Positions 1 through 12,592 of a DNA stretch of 64,000 nucleotides are shown here, piece after piece; positions within the stretch are counted from its first letter, which is position 1, and every line of letters starts with the position of its first letter. Source of the stretch: Dromaius novaehollandiae (Eukaryota; Chordata; Aves; Casuariiformes; Dromaiidae). Under the pieces are notes generated by a model. That model saw only the letters and a list, made by a program, of their open reading frames with translations, made no database searches and was not told the DNA's origin. The stretch spans positions 14,714,501 to 14,778,500 of the forward strand of contig NC_088113.1 of assembly GCF_036370855.1 (NCBI RefSeq), written 5' to 3'. The position numbers and the translations under genes were made by a program.

Positions 1-657
1 GGGAACATGCTGATTTAGCAGATGTCTACACCACCCAATGAAGCCCTGCACAAAGATATTCAGGAAAGCAGAGGTGAACATGTCCACACACTGGTAGAGG
101 GGAATGCACTTACTAGAAGCAGCCCTGTCCAGAATCAGTGTAACCGCACTCTTGAGAGCAGAGTCCTGTCTTTGGCCCTGCTGACTTCTGACCAGAACTG
201 CCTTGCCAACAGCCTGTTTCACTATTTTTCCACTGTGTCCATCTAGTTCTGTCATTAGCATGGGCAGAATCATCTTAGGTCAACCTATACTCACAATTTA
301 GGCATGTTCTTGGATGATGTTTCTCTATGCTATTTTCCCTGCTGTCTGGGGGCAGAGGAACTTATTAAAATTCATATATGCTCTAAAACTGCTGTTGTTC
401 CAAACTGTTTGCAGTGGATGACTGTGTGGCTATCTGTTCCTCATCTATTCCAGCCCATTTACCTGTGAAGCAAAAGGAGGAGATATAGAAACTCTGCAAA
501 GCCCTCCTCATGCTGCATCCTGTGGTATGAAACACTATCAGAGGCTACTTTCCTTCTGAAATGTTCCTGAATCCCTTGTCAGGGCAGGATTCAGTACAAA
601 CCAAGTAGATTACTCATCTTTTATCTCCAACCTACAATAAGGCTGCAATAATGTTAC
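1..657. other. Intron sequence of the formin gene; no exon recognised
   Basis: The FH2 domain is still incomplete after the exon at 658-761, so one or more further exons are expected on the minus strand. I read this stretch in all minus frames for the helix that should follow (a run of Phe/Leu and acidic residues) bounded by AG and GT and saw none. It is treated as intron, with the remaining exons outside the window. Confidence 0.5.
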
Positions 658-761
658 CTTTAGTTCCTTGCAGAACTGTGACTCCTGGGGTGTTGCCTTG
701 GTCGTCTTGGTTTTGATAAGCCGCCTGCACTGAGTAACATTTTCCAATTCTTTTTTTAAAA
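658..761 (-). CDS. Formin exon 16: FH2 post-helix segment
   Basis: This exon encodes residues 633-666, starting LKKELENVTQCRRLI and ending QFCKELK. The pattern (helix, then Gln-Cys-Arg-Arg, then a polar loop) is the usual FH2 stretch that follows the 'ExVPxAS' motif. The acceptor is a T-rich tract ending in TTAG and the donor is AAG|GTAACA. It enters two bases into a codon: the G left by exon 15 plus TT gives Val632. It ends in phase 0, so the next exon, outside the window, should begin in phase 0. Confidence 0.85.
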
Positions 762-2515
762 CTAACAACAAAAGAGAAAGAAGGTGAGAAATTTAACCAG
801 CATGCAGTTGTGTAAAGGACTGCAGATGTCTAATGGAAAAATTAGAGGAAAATGGGTCTATAGTACGGTCATCTAGGAATATTAACTTGCCTTTTTGAAA
901 TAAAAAACCTAAAAGAGGAATGGGTCTTACAGAAAAAATAGTATGTGACCACGTCACAAGCAACTGGAGCATAATGAAGAGGTCCGTAGTCTGGTTATGC
1001 AGCAGCCATAAATCTTACTTTTCCTAGCTTTTAAGCATTTTAATTAGCAGTAAAAATAACATTTGTCTAACCTAAGTTTTTGTGCATAAAATTCAGTGTT
1101 CCTTTAAAGATAAAAGAGCAAAAATTCTAGTATATGTTAACAGTAGGAAATCTTGTCACTCGGCACTACAGCAGACTGCTACCATGAGAGCGCTAACTGT
1201 ATGAAATGGTTGGTGGAGAAGAAGACTACTCCAGAGGTGGGATTCACCCTTGGATCAAAGGATTCAGTCCTGAACTGACCAAGGTTTCAGTCTAGTGTCT
1301 TCCTCCCTTCATGCTTATGCGATACTTGCAGGAAACGAGCCCCAGGATGTACCTCTGGATCTACATGCTGAGAATTTGGAGGATTCATGCCAACCCTTTC
1401 CTTGGAGAATGAGGAGAGTTTGGGACTCAGAAGATAAAGGAGTGATCTGCACTCAGTCCATCATGAATCCATGAAGGGAAGAGGCCAGTCAGTCTCCTCC
1501 AGTTCCCATAATGCAGCTCCTTTGAAACCAGAACCTGTTCAGAGCTACCAAGTCTGTTGTACCACTTTAGCCATGACTTTACAAACCTGGCTTTAAAATG
1601 TTTAGTGATTTCAAAAAGTTACCAACATTTTCCCCAAAGAACACAAGTGACTGAGGGGAAATAATGATTTTTGTGTCTCCTAAAAAATGATTGGAATTTG
1701 TCGGAACAAAATAAAAACACACTTCTGTAACGTCAAGCTAAATGCCTGGCTGACTACCAAAGGTTAGCAAAATGGTGCAAGGGCTTTTCACACTAGAGGC
1801 TGAGAGCGACTGTCATTCTGATATATTATCAAATGCTGAAATGGGATATGTTAGTCCAGTTACAGGCAGTGCCCATGCCACATTTTCAAATGATAGATTT
1901 TTATAAATTTTTAATGCAATACAAGCCATTTTTACCCACTTAGATACCTTCTCTGTTAGCTCACAAAGGGCTCAGTCTAAAATCCATTGACTTCACTGGC
2001 CACCTTATTGTACTGTTCAGCGGTAAGTTCTAAATGTCTCCCAAAGTCTAGTTTACATTTGAACAACCTTATTCTATTCTCTCCTATTGACCTAACTGGT
2101 GTTGCATTCCTTTTTAGAGATGGATATCAGTTCGGTTCAAAGAAGTTCTTGAACATCACTAAGTACTGTGCTAAGTTTTCTCCTGCTGTATTGCCTGCAC
2201 CTGGCGACTCTGTTCCAGCAGTAACTTTGACTGAGTACCTGTTTCACTTAACATTTGTAGCTTAAGATAAATTCTGTTTACCATGGGCAGTATATTTTTG
2301 ATATTTCTAAACCACCTGGAAGCACTTTAATATTTGTTTTTTAAAATTCCTCACAGTAGTGTGGCAGGTTAAATATCACCATAGCAACACTTTACCTCAA
2401 TATTTTGCACCTTTACCTCTTTACAAACAGCAGAAGTGCAGTGAAAACCTGTTCCAAATGACTGCACAGCACATGAAAAAATCTTTTTCTGAATTTAGAA
2501 ACCATATTTACATAC
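762..2515. other. Formin intron between exons 16 and 15
   Basis: AT-rich intron of 1754 bases. The minus strand at about 2130-2240 holds an open stretch resembling an FH2 tail (see rejected items), but phase and order exclude it. Nothing else was recognised. Confidence 0.6.
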
Positions 2516-2548
2516 CATCAACTTCAGCACTGAGTCCTTTCATGGAAG
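2516..2548 (-). CDS. Formin exon 15: 33-nt FH2 exon
   Basis: A small exon coding SMKGLSAEVD (residues 622-631). The acceptor is TTTCCAG|CTTCC and the donor is GATG|GTATGT. It takes the G from exon 14 to make Ala621, giving the FH2-typical run VPDASMKGL, and leaves G for Val632. The match to the conserved FH2 order makes this exon secure despite its size. Confidence 0.88.
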
Positions 2549-2679
2549 CTGGAAAGGAATAGAGGGGGGAAAAAAGATGATAATAAATATCATTCACACA
2601 GTGTGAAGATGGGAGTTTCCACAAAAGGGTTGAGGGACTTTATTTTTTATTTGTTGATATTTTTCCTCCATCATCTTAC

Positions 2680-2809
2680 CGTCAGGAACAGCTTCAAATT
2701 CTGTCAGGTCCTGAGAAAATTTAGCCAAGTCAGGCTCGTGTAAAAAGATCTGTTCCACAAGGGCATGAAGCAAGGTGAATGTCCTGTCCTTACCCCGCAA
2801 CAGAGACAA
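2680..2809 (-). CDS. Formin exon 14: FH2 core
   Basis: Residues 578-620, beginning LSLLRGKDRTFTLLHALVEQ and ending FEAVPD. This is the most diagnostic FH2 stretch: with the preceding exon it gives the 'KLxxxxGKDxxxTLLHxLV' signature found in nearly all formins. The acceptor is TTTGTAG|TTG and the donor GACG|GTAAGA; it enters in phase 0 and leaves one base. The open frame continues past the donor for a few codons, but those are intronic. Confidence 0.95.
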
Positions 2810-4662
2810 CTACAAATAGAATATAGCAATAATTGACAGACTGAGCTATTATACTTTAAAAAAATTTTTTGAAGAAGCAGGCATGTTGATATCTCCTAGG
2901 TAAATTTGACAAGAACAGAAAACACAATGGAATTAAACTTCTCCTTTTCAACCTGCCATTTTGCAGACATTCTTGATTAAGATCAGCTTTACGCTTTCAT
3001 ATCCATCGACCTTTCTTTTTCTTTTTCGTCTTCTTATTCACAGAGGTCTTTTTTGACTTAAGGTATCCTAATTGATTGCAACTGATTTTGGATCTCCAAA
3101 CACATTCATGTACCCCTTTCTACTTAAAACACTATGCTGTATTCATGTAGATAGTAAGGTTCCTTAATTGAATCTGGGAAGATGCTCTGTGGCAGAAAAT
3201 GATTTTGTAGACATTTTTCATTATGATAGATGTGATATCACAGCTATTAAAAAAAAATACGAGTTGTGTCTCAGGATTGTCACTAGTATTATAAATCACT
3301 CACTCATATATTAAAGCCTCCAGATGGAAAAGATATCTTACAAAAAAAAAAAATTCCTTCTCTTTTTTATTTACAGATCAAGCATAATTTTATAGTAGCT
3401 TTAAAGGTTCAAGGCAGCTTAGGAAATTTTCTTTTTTTTTCTCTCTCTCTCTCTCTCTTTTTTTTTTTTAAAGGAATAAGAAGATCATGTTCTGTCACTG
3501 TTGGGTGAAGGAGGGGATAAGTCCCTGTGCTCAGTGGCAACATATTCTGATGGCAAGTTCTGATGAGGAGGGCCTTAAAGCTAATAGAAAACTCAGCCTA
3601 GCGTCATGCAAGTGGTAGGTCAGCTAAGACAAGTAAAGAACTAAGAACTAGATGATGCATTTTGAAGGGCAGATCTCTGTCGGGAAAGAGAAAAGATCCT
3701 CCCCTATTCAACCAGCCATCAGAGCACTACTGGGGCTTGTGGGACTGGGGCAACTCTGGAATGGCCAGAAGATTTTAACAGTTCTGCACATACATAATCC
3801 TGCTGCTTTTTGACATCAGCTCATATCTTCTAAAGAGCTACACTGAGGAGATTGGGGAAGAGAACAGAATATTTATCTTTAAAGGGTATAGTAGGTGTCC
3901 TGATTCCCAGAAGGCATTTCTAGGGCTACAAAGCCCACTGTTTGAACCTCCCAACACAATGCTTCCAGCCACTGCTCCGTGCAGTACCTCTTCCACAATC
4001 CACCAAGGCTCTAAGATTTGCTTCAAAAGTTTCGCTGGTTAAAACCGCTCCAGGCATACTTCACTCTCTTTGAATTTATTCATGTATTTATATTCCACCT
4101 GTGAAATTTTACCTTAAAAAATATGTAGTACCACTTGTTGTAAGAGACCTTTGCAGTGAAGTAAAAAGCTGAAGTGCTAAGAAGGAATTGCTCCAGTGCC
4201 AGAGAAGCACAACCCTCGCAGAAGAAATGCCATAGTCACGGCCTCTGACCACTGCGAAACGAAACCAGATCCATACAACAGCGTTCTGCACAAAGCTGCA
4301 AATTACACTTTACCCAAGCCAGTGGCCCAGAGCTCATGTCTTTTCTAGCCATGAGATCTTAATATCAGAACGATCAGCATTTCCATGTTCTACCTTTTTA
4401 GGAAAATGGCGTATTGAACACCACAGTGCCCCCACGTACCCGGTGTCGGTGTCTAAAATGGAGAAATGCATTGTTACAACGTATGTTAGAGAAGTTAAAC
4501 CGGACTTTGTTTCTGGTGTAAGCAAGAGCAGATGTTAAAATGTTAGCTATCCATTAAAAATGATTGCCTTTTTCCACATTTGGGGCAAAACTTGGTTTAA
4601 TGTTAATGGCCAATATACATTATAATAGGATGATTTTAATGACAAGAAAAATATTTACTCAC
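2810..4662. other. Formin intron between exons 14 and 13
   Basis: This intron is 1853 bases. It contains a CT-dinucleotide and poly-T tract (3431-3471) and several T-rich runs. Phase at both flanking exons is 0 and the FH2 sequence is continuous across it, so no exon is expected inside. Confidence 0.7.
3431..3471. repeat. Poly-T / (CT)n / poly-T low-complexity tract
   Basis: A run of T, then about nine CT units, then another T run. It is a polypyrimidine simple repeat inside an intron and is likely length-variable. Confidence 0.9.
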
Positions 4663-4815
4663 TTTCATCAAAGAAGATAGTCGAAATCCTCTAGCCTTCT
4701 CTTTTCCAGCCTTTTCATTTAAAAGGTTCCCAATGGCTAAAATGTACTCCAAGACAGCAACAAATTTCTGGCTGGATTGCAGCTGCTTACTTGCTTGGAT
4801 TTTCTGGTTTATTAG
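4663..4815 (-). CDS. Formin exon 13: FH2 'GNxxN' motif exon
   Basis: Residues 527-577. It contains VLEYILAIGNLLNEK (Gly555-Asn556) followed by ARGFRLSSLMK, the canonical FH2 block 'GNxxNxGxxxGxAxGFxLxxLxKL' of the actin-binding core. The acceptor is TGTATTTCAG|CTAATA and the donor ATGAAA|GTGAGT, both good. The exon is 51 codons, phase 0 to 0. Confidence 0.95.
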
Positions 4816-7136
4816 CTGAAATACACATATCTTCCTTCAGTTCAGGTTGAAAGTATGAGTAAAACATTGGCGTCTTTACTCTCCCTTTGCCAGGCCTCAT
4901 TGTTCTCAGCTGGAGTACATAAGTCACACCGTAGCTGATATCTTTCTATTCGACTTCCTTTGGAGGACAGGCCAGAGGTTTTCAGGAAAGACCAGTCAAA
5001 ATTCTGCCACCAGGATAAAGCTAGTGTTGGCACAGCTGCCCTGCCTCAGTCGGAGGTCACATCCTTTCTCGCTGCCAAATCAGCCTTGCCAAAAGAACTT
5101 CAACCTTGTCTCTTAAAAATGCTTCCGATTAAAAAATATTTTGCTGTTTGAATGCACCAGATTGCACCAAATGTCAGGCATCAGGGGAAGCAGATAGCCT
5201 GAAGCACGGTGTAAGGTTCTCCATCCTTCACCTCTCTCCCATCTGTTTACACCAGCTAGAAGACTGTTTTCTTATCAAAATTCTTGGTACAGTTTCCCCA
5301 CAAGAAAGAATAATAATTTCCTGTAATCAAACTTAATATCAATTTCCATTTCCCCAGGGAAGCCACCTCCCTTTTAGGTCTATAGATACAAGACATGTTT
5401 TTATTTCAAATGAGGAAATGTATATTTTTCTACTGCCACGCCTATCTTGATCAACCACCAACACAAAATTTAAAAACAGGAAGAGAAGAAAACTTGTGGG
5501 AGCTCTGAAAGTCCTTGTTAAAACATTCATAGCACATAACAGGGGCCTAACAATACTGAAATCTAATATTCTGATTGTCCAATAAAATTTTAGGTGTCTA
5601 CTCTAGACATTATATACATGTGTTAGTGTGCACAAATAAGAAAGCACTTAGAGAACTAATCAGCTGTTCAATGAACAACAAATATCCCTCAAAGCAATCG
5701 GTATGCTATAGCTTCCAAATTTTCAAATATTTGGTTTCAGTGGAGGACAGCAAAGGTGTCACATTATACCAGGCAGGGTCAGAAATCTGTGCATCTCCCC
5801 AGTGTTCTCCATCTGTTCCTCTTCGGAGTTTTGTTCACTGTTACTATGGTTTTAATCACAGCCAAACAAAGGACAACAACTCTGACTTGCAGCAACTTTC
5901 AAAACGTGCTTTCGTTCCCATGCAGAAAGAAGGCAAAATCTTTGAAACATTTTGATAAAAACAGAATTGTGTTGAAACAATTTGTTTTGAATTGAAGTAT
6001 AGGTAAAGCCTGGCAGCCAAGGCAGCGGTTTGGAACAGGGAGACCCAGCTCCATATGACTCAAAACAGTGTTAACTTCTTCCCCTCCCGCCACTCTTCCC
6101 GGGTCGTTCTGAACCAGGCAGAAAGGGACTTGAACTGTTTTGCAACATTTCAGTTTAATGACGTAATCATTAGGGTCGACAGCCTGTTTCAGTCTTTTGG
6201 AAGCAGTAATTTTCTATGAGAGGCTGGTCCGATAAACTCGCTCTAAATATCCATGATTTTAGAGTGATTCCTTCAGCTTGTGGGACAAGAATCTTCCCAC
6301 ACAAGGGATCAAATTTTAATGGCCAGATTCCCCTCTGTCTTATCACTTGCCCAAGATTGAGGAAATAAAACAACCCCAAATAAAAATTTGAGTATCTTTT
6401 CCTGTCCTTTTCTCACTCCGTTGTATTGCACTACCAGACCCATCAGCAACTGCTCTTTGAACTCTAGTGAAATAAGGATGATATTGAATGCATACGCATA
6501 TATGTACATGCATATAACAGGCCTGTAATGTCTCCGTTTTTTCACTGCGTTCTGTTTTGAACCATTACTATAGAATACTGTATCATTAACAAAAAACAAT
6601 AAAATAAAAGCAATTCTGCCAGCTAATGTCTTAGAAAAACACTGGATTCTCTAATGTCCCAACAGAAAGGGTCATACTGATTGATCTGAGCTCAGCTCCA
6701 TGTGTTTCTCAGATCCTGCTTTCTGTAGAAGGCACCTGTGTTACTAAATCACCCCAAATTTTGGATTCCCAAAGGCATTCCAAATGCACCAGCAGGTAGT
6801 CCGTATTACAGTGCAGATATAACTTATGTCTAATTTAGTTTCATGTTATTTACAATTCCTTGGCTATCAAAGCCAGGAGCTACACTGACTTTTAAAATTT
6901 TTTTAACCTTTTTGCATGTTACTTTTGAGCAGTACAGTAAAGTGATATTGTTTACATCAGGCTGCCTGGATTTTGACAGTATGAATTGTCTACGTTATGG
7001 CTTATGAACTGTTTTCCTGTAGAAAAAATCTCCCCAACCACACAGTTTGAAATCTGCAGTGAGGCCATTTGGCCCTCTGCTATCCAATCAGTAGATTTTT
7101 ATCACAAACAAGCTATGAAATAGGCATGTTACTTAC
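4816..7136. other. Formin intron between exons 13 and 12
   Basis: The intron is 2321 bases. No repeat family or exon was recognised. The short open frames here lack splice-compatible boundaries in the required phase. Confidence 0.6.
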
Positions 7137-7223
7137 AGGCTCCAAATCCCTTATGCTCACAGGGAGTTCACGTATGGTAAGCAGGAGATCCAGCCTCTGG
7201 CCTAAATGTGGGATTTTACACAT
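7137..7223 (-). CDS. Formin exon 12: FH2 helix
   Basis: Twenty-nine codons (residues 498-526): MCKIPHLGQRLDLLLTIREL, then PVSIRDLEP. It corresponds to the FH2 'IPxxxxRLxxLxFxxxF' segment leading to the GN motif. The acceptor is GTTTATGCAG|ATG and the donor CCT|GTAAGT, phase 0 to 0. The leading ATG is internal, not a start. Confidence 0.92.
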
Positions 7224-7778
7224 CTGCATAAACAGAACAGAAAGGGAATCCAAACCCATGTTTCTACTCAAACATGCATGTATCTCATAATATATTGGGC
7301 AATTCAATTGTAGCATAGTTTCCCTGATTTCTGTACTCATTTATTAATCTTATTCTAGGCCTTATGACTGTAGATCTATGATGGCAAATATAGAAATCAC
7401 ATGGCAGAAACATGCTTGGTTTCCATATGTAAATTCAAGTGCACTGTGTATGCATATAGGGACACTCATTTCTTGTGAGCAAGAATACTTAAATGCATAC
7501 AATTTTACACTTGAAATTTTTGGCAATCTAGCTCAGAATAAATCAGTTCCTACTTTCAAGGAAGGGGAGGGAGTGCTAGTTGGAAATGCAAAGGGATAAA
7601 AGTTCTCTTCGTAATTTTTATGTATCCCATCTCTTCATCAGTGGTTCATCTTACGCTGACTCCAGCTGAGATTGGAAACTTAAGTTCCAAACAACCACTT
7701 CTTGTAGCAGTGTTATCTAGAAGAGAGTGTCTTAGAAATTTCATGTGGTGTGTTTTAATGGCTGCTGTGCTTTCTTAC
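7224..7778. other. Formin intron between exons 12 and 11
   Basis: The intron is 555 bases and AT-rich; nothing was recognised. Confidence 0.6.
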
Positions 7779-7869
7779 CTCTAACATAAACTGATCCACG
7801 ACATGCAGCTCTGAAGGGGACCCCCTGAAGGACTGGTACCTTTCTACATCTTTTGGTGTTGGCATATAT
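7779..7869 (-). CDS. Formin exon 11: FH2 'Y-P-T-x-x-D/E' segment
   Basis: Residues 468-497: YMPTPKDVERYQSFRG, then SPSELHVVDQFMLE. Formin FH2 domains carry a matching 'L.P...E...L..F.G....L...E.F...' stretch here. The acceptor is CTGTTTTACAG|A and the donor GAG|GTAAGA. The first base completes Arg467 with AG from exon 10. The exon ends in phase 0. Confidence 0.93.
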
Positions 7870-10800
7870 CTGTAAAACAGTAAATGAAAATTAGACGTCC
7901 TCTTTCTTGAATATTGTTGTAGCATAAAACAATAATTCCGTTCCACGCATTGGGATTTCTTACTGTTTATTGTTTCATATATTACAAATCTACTCTTTAA
8001 TCACTGACACGTTATAGACACGTGAGCCAACTATGAGATGCAAAGCAAAAATGATCCGCAGAGATATATATTTTTGGAAATACTTCTACATACAGCTTGA
8101 AAACAACACTCAGTAGTGCTCATCTCCAGCTCTAAAGACAATTTACAAAGGTATGGGCTATTTTGGAAAAGGTAAAACTGTGGCACAGAGGACTTAAGGC
8201 CACAATTTGCAGAGGGTCATTAATTCTGCACTTGATACATGTGTGCCTTATTTATGGGATGAACATATATGACAACCTTTTAAAAACAAATAAAGATGTG
8301 GGTGCTCCTGTGAAAGCCAGTTGCCATTGTTTCAGGTCAGGCACTAAAGACAATATAAAATTTTCAGTAGTTATGACAAAATGGCTTCCCAAAGCATGGC
8401 TGCAGACAAGGAAAGACAACCTCAGACTAAAGACCAATCTATCTGGGGCCTCATGACCCTGAAACACTGGCCTCCAATGTGCATGTGTAGGGAGAAGTGC
8501 TCTGAGATGCACAGGAAACTGTCTGTAGCTGGAACTCCAGCCCACGGTGAAGGAAACGCCATTAAAAACTAAGGAGCAGCTTACCAGTTCTGAAAGGCTT
8601 CATTTCATAAACAAAATACAGTGTACGTAAATCACCGGTCAACCAGTCTGTGCCCTCTACATGAGACTCGGGCATTATAAACCTCAAAAGATGGGTAGGC
8701 CACATCCACTCAACTTGTCACCAGCAATAACCACTTTGAAAATCAATGCAAAAACATGGCATACTCGTGTTGTGACGTGAGTAGCCAAAGGGCTCCACAG
8801 TATGACTCCTAGGTCTACAATTTTTTTTTGATTGCCCATGAAAGAAGAGTGGGTAATTGTGTTTCTGTCTCTGTAAGTGCTGTATCACTTCAGAGATGCC
8901 CTTCTCATTTTTGTTACGACACATAACACAGACCTACAACTTTCTTCCTTTTGAATAAGGTAACAGATGTTCTCCCGCAGTCCTCCAGAGCGGGAGATTT
9001 TTGGAAAACTGACATCTTTCAACATTTCTCCACTTGGAAAAATAATTTCACATCACCACAGTTCCCCTCTTGGGAGATTTTTCTACCTGTCTGGCATGTA
9101 CATTTTGGGAATTAGTAGGATGTCTTAAAGGAAAAAATGAAATCGATGTTATAGCTAACATATATGAGAAGGAGTCTTAAGAATCCTAAATCAGCATTCA
9201 GGTCTACTATCTTCTCCTCTTTCTCTGCAAACAGCCTACTAAATTTGTAGCAAGTGTGATTAAACACTCGTGGATGGATATACATTTTCATTAAAAGTAA
9301 GTCAATTTATTTAAAAAAATGTTTGCAACATGGAAAAAATAAAGCAAAGATTTTAGCATTTTAAACAGAACAAACAATAAGGGTTTTTATCATTGTCAAT
9401 AATTTAATATGACACTTTGAGTAATTCATAGGTTTTGAATTATTAGATATATATTAAAGCAAATTACAAAATATTCCATTTGTCACCCTTCACCATCAAG
9501 AGAAAAATGAATTCTCAGTTAAAAATAACTCTTATCTGCTGGAAAATGAGTTTTTAATTATCATTAAAAATTGTTGGTTTAATTTTTTAAGCAAATTCAA
9601 AGAACATTTTTTAAAAACTGACAGAAAATATCTTCATTAATCAGAAGTCTGATATTCCATCAAATTGTTTTCCTGTATTATGTAGATGAAATGCAACTAA
9701 CAGGTTATCTAGAAATCTTAAAGCAAGAGACAATGGACAGCATGGAAAAGAAAACACATGGGTATGTGAATGCTTCCATGAATATCTTTTTATATGGATG
9801 CAACTCTAATGGACTTTGTGTAATTTAAAATCTCACACTCTGTTCTGAAAAATTAAAGTTTATAGAGACAAAGAGCTTTTTGCTATTTTATTTTAAGACT
9901 GCAGGATGAATAATTCATTCCGAGAACTATAGACAGATTTCTGTATCAAAGTAAGCCCTGAAGTTTTCCAATAATATTCCAGCACCTCCACTAACCTTCA
10001 CTGGATACATGAGCAGAACATTTTGCTCGCTGGTCACAATCTCAAAAACAAAACTTGTTCTTAGCTTTAAATGCTCTTTCATTTTATGATAGTGGAATTT
10101 AAGCGTCCTGCTCAGGCTTAGGCAGTAGGACAGGTATAATTTACACACAGAGGAATTTTCCAGTCCCTGGATATTCTGTTTAAATTCCTGTCATAACCAC
10201 AAATTCTCAATTACAGTTTTCAATGGTAAAAATTTTCCATTGTGGCATCTAAAGCAAGTGGAAAGGTTTTCAGAAGTGCTGTATGTCCTGCTACATGTAT
10301 CATGTCAGCTCTATTACAATGCGTTGTATGAGAGACACTTCTAAGTGCTGACACTTTCAGATAAATGTCTGCCAGCTCAGTGAGATGTCTGAATGGGAGC
10401 TGCAAGACACCAAACTGTCTTGGAAATCCAGCCCTCAATTCTGCAATGCATTTCATCATTTTCAGTAATATTTTGAAAACTGTCAGAGTGAGAAAAATAA
10501 GCTTCCCTTCATGACAAAATTTGCACACACATTCCTAGATTTTGACGATAAATATGAATCCCAGGAGCAAAATCCATGATCCAATATAGCATATAGCAAT
10601 ATAGTAATATAGCATCCAGTATCTCTTACGTGTTCCCTTGCTAGAAAATTTTCCTGAACATTAATGCTACTAAAGGAAGACTCTGAACTCTTGAAGTAAA
10701 AAATAAAATCTTTCAAGCTTCATTATCATCACTATTATTATTGTCTGATGGCAAAGAGCCCAGATGCTACAAATTAGTGATTTCCATGGTGTTAGACTAA

Positions 10801-11212
10801 TTTCAACAGAGCGTAGGTCTGGACTGAATTTGCAGTGTTGTATTAGAGCTTGAACACGGAGCGCGGTTAGGGATGTGTCTATGTCTGCAAACACAGCGCA
10901 AGTCTAAGACAAACATGTTATAAGTAGCAACCTAAGGGACTGTTTCACACACCAAGTGGTTCAGATTGACTTCAGTCAGAGCACCTATAGCTGTTTGCCT
11001 TCAAACTGAGGGGTGAGCAGTGAGTGCCGTCATGAATTGCGCTGAGCAGATCCCAGGTGCTACCCTGAGCTACGGGACTTGGGACATTCCCTCGCTTCTG
11101 CCAGCTCTACCTGTTGACTTCCCAGGGACTGCCATGCGTCTCGTGATAGATATCGCATTGCAGCAATGTCCTGACCAGTTACCTTACTGCAATTAGGATT
11201 TGTAGTAAGGCC

Positions 11213-11235
11213 TTTTTTTTTTTTTTTTTTTTTTT
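11213..11235. repeat. Poly-T (23) tract
   Basis: An uninterrupted run of 23 T residues in an intron. On the transcribed (minus) strand it reads as poly-A; there is no clear retroposed body on either side. Confidence 0.9.
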
Positions 11236-11280
11236 GAATGCAGCCTTTAGGGCCAATTTTGAAAGGCAACAGAGCTCTAA

Positions 11281-11325
11281 CACCTCCAGTGGAGCTATAC
11301 ACCTTTCGCCAGCTCACAATCTGCT
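11281..11325 (+). repeat. Old interspersed repeat, copy A (family not named)
   Basis: It contains 'CCAGTGGAGCTATACACC' followed by a CCAGCT-x-A-x-ATCTG core. The same order of words recurs at 24374-24430 and 52321-52425. This suggests a common ancient amniote or sauropsid repeat; the family was not identified from sequence alone. Confidence 0.4.
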
Positions 11326-12480
11326 GTGCTGCTAGTGTCAGTATAAATGACAAAGCCCCTCGGGCTGCATGGAAACTTCCTCCAGAACACTGGTACGCTT
11401 TAAAATTTTAAATATTCACAAGCTTTTCCATGTCCCTTCATAGTGCAAGCAAGCTCTGTACAAGCCATCTCATATAAGGACATTAATTCCATATATGTTA
11501 CTCAATTGCTTTTCCTGTTCGCATCACCTTCTAAGTGCAGACATAACTCCATGGATTTAAAAATTATCGTTGATGTAGAGATTAGGATAAGGATTTCAAA
11601 GCCAGGATTAATTTCGTGCTACAAGAAATAGACATGTTGGTAGCAAAATACATTACTTACTTCCTCACTTTATTCACCGGTATCATCCTTTCCCAGGCTC
11701 CCTTTAGCAAAACACTGTATTATTTTCTCATTTTGAAGTAAGAAGCAGTTTCGCATTAAATTTTCATTTGGATGTATTTAATAAAATGGTGCAGGTGTCA
11801 CATGTCTTGAATGCGGACTTGGCAGAATAATGGATACTAATCTAGGACCCACTCCCTTCCTAGGCCATGAACTCTTCAAAGAGATACAATCTATTTCCTC
11901 AAATTTTACATGCCAATAATTTTCTTACACTCCTGAAATCTATTCCTCTCAATATAATAATACATTTTTTAAAGATACAAAAATTTGCATTCTGCTTTGA
12001 GCCAGAAAACTGTGCCACTAAGAAACACTGATATTCTTAATATCCTTTCCCTTTCCTAAGCAATTTGTTTTCCTCTTTCCAAATGAATACTTAAATAGAG
12101 AACAATTTCTTAGGTTTCTTTGATTTGTGACCCCACGATAGCAGGTAAGGCTGTGAAGTGTTCCCACTAAGTTACAGCTGCTCACTACCACAATCGATTC
12201 TTTTATTAACTCTGCTCCTTGTAACCTGCTCACAAAATCATGTCAGGCTTGCTGTCATTCCCTAAACAATATGGGGAAGAGTGACATTTTGGGGAACACT
12301 GTACAGTCTTAGTTGTAAGGACTGAGATTTCCACGTGCAACCCTAACTTTTTAATTTACAGTCAAGATAGATTCAATGTCACAGTAGCACGTTTCCTGAA
12401 TTTCCCATTATTTGCCGGAAATTACGCTTTTTCCAAAAGGTTCCTTTATCATAATTAAACAATCGAACCCCAAAGATTAC

Positions 12481-12592
12481 CTTCTGAGTGCTGTAATCTG
12501 CTCATCTGTAAGTCCACCACTCTCTTCATGTATAATATATAGTTTTTCTTTCAGCTGGCTTGGTTTTATTCGGAAACTTTTAAGAAAAATGT
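12481..12592 (-). CDS. Formin exon 10: FH2 segment 'IFLKSF...'
   Basis: Residues 431-466: IFLKSFRIKPSQLKEKLYII, then HEESGGLTDEQITALR. It matches the FH2 'NIxIFLKxFxxxxxxIxxxI...L..E....L' stretch. The acceptor is TTTTCCTCCAG|AC and the donor AGAAG|GTAATC. It takes A from exon 9 to complete Asn430 and gives AG to exon 11 for Arg467. The two-sided phase match and family order make it secure. Confidence 0.93.

Larger units (their letters stand above)
7870..12480. other. Formin intron between exons 11 and 10
   Basis: The intron is 4611 bases. It holds a 23-base poly-T run (11213-11235) and a fragment of an old interspersed repeat (11281-11325). The remainder is unannotated AT-rich sequence, with no exon in suitable phase. 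Confidence 0.6.

Noticed and set aside
2134..2242. Minus-strand frame with GENLAQYLVMFKNFFEPN followed by a stop, resembling an FH2 C-terminus
   Set aside because: It lies between exons 15 and 16 in gene order, and those two exons join in phase with continuous FH2 sequence, so it would be out of place. The acceptor is also poor.
4334..4525. Minus-strand open frame with splice-like borders near 4430-4460
   Set aside because: Exons 13 and 14 already join in phase 0 across a conserved FH2 motif; an insertion here would break it.
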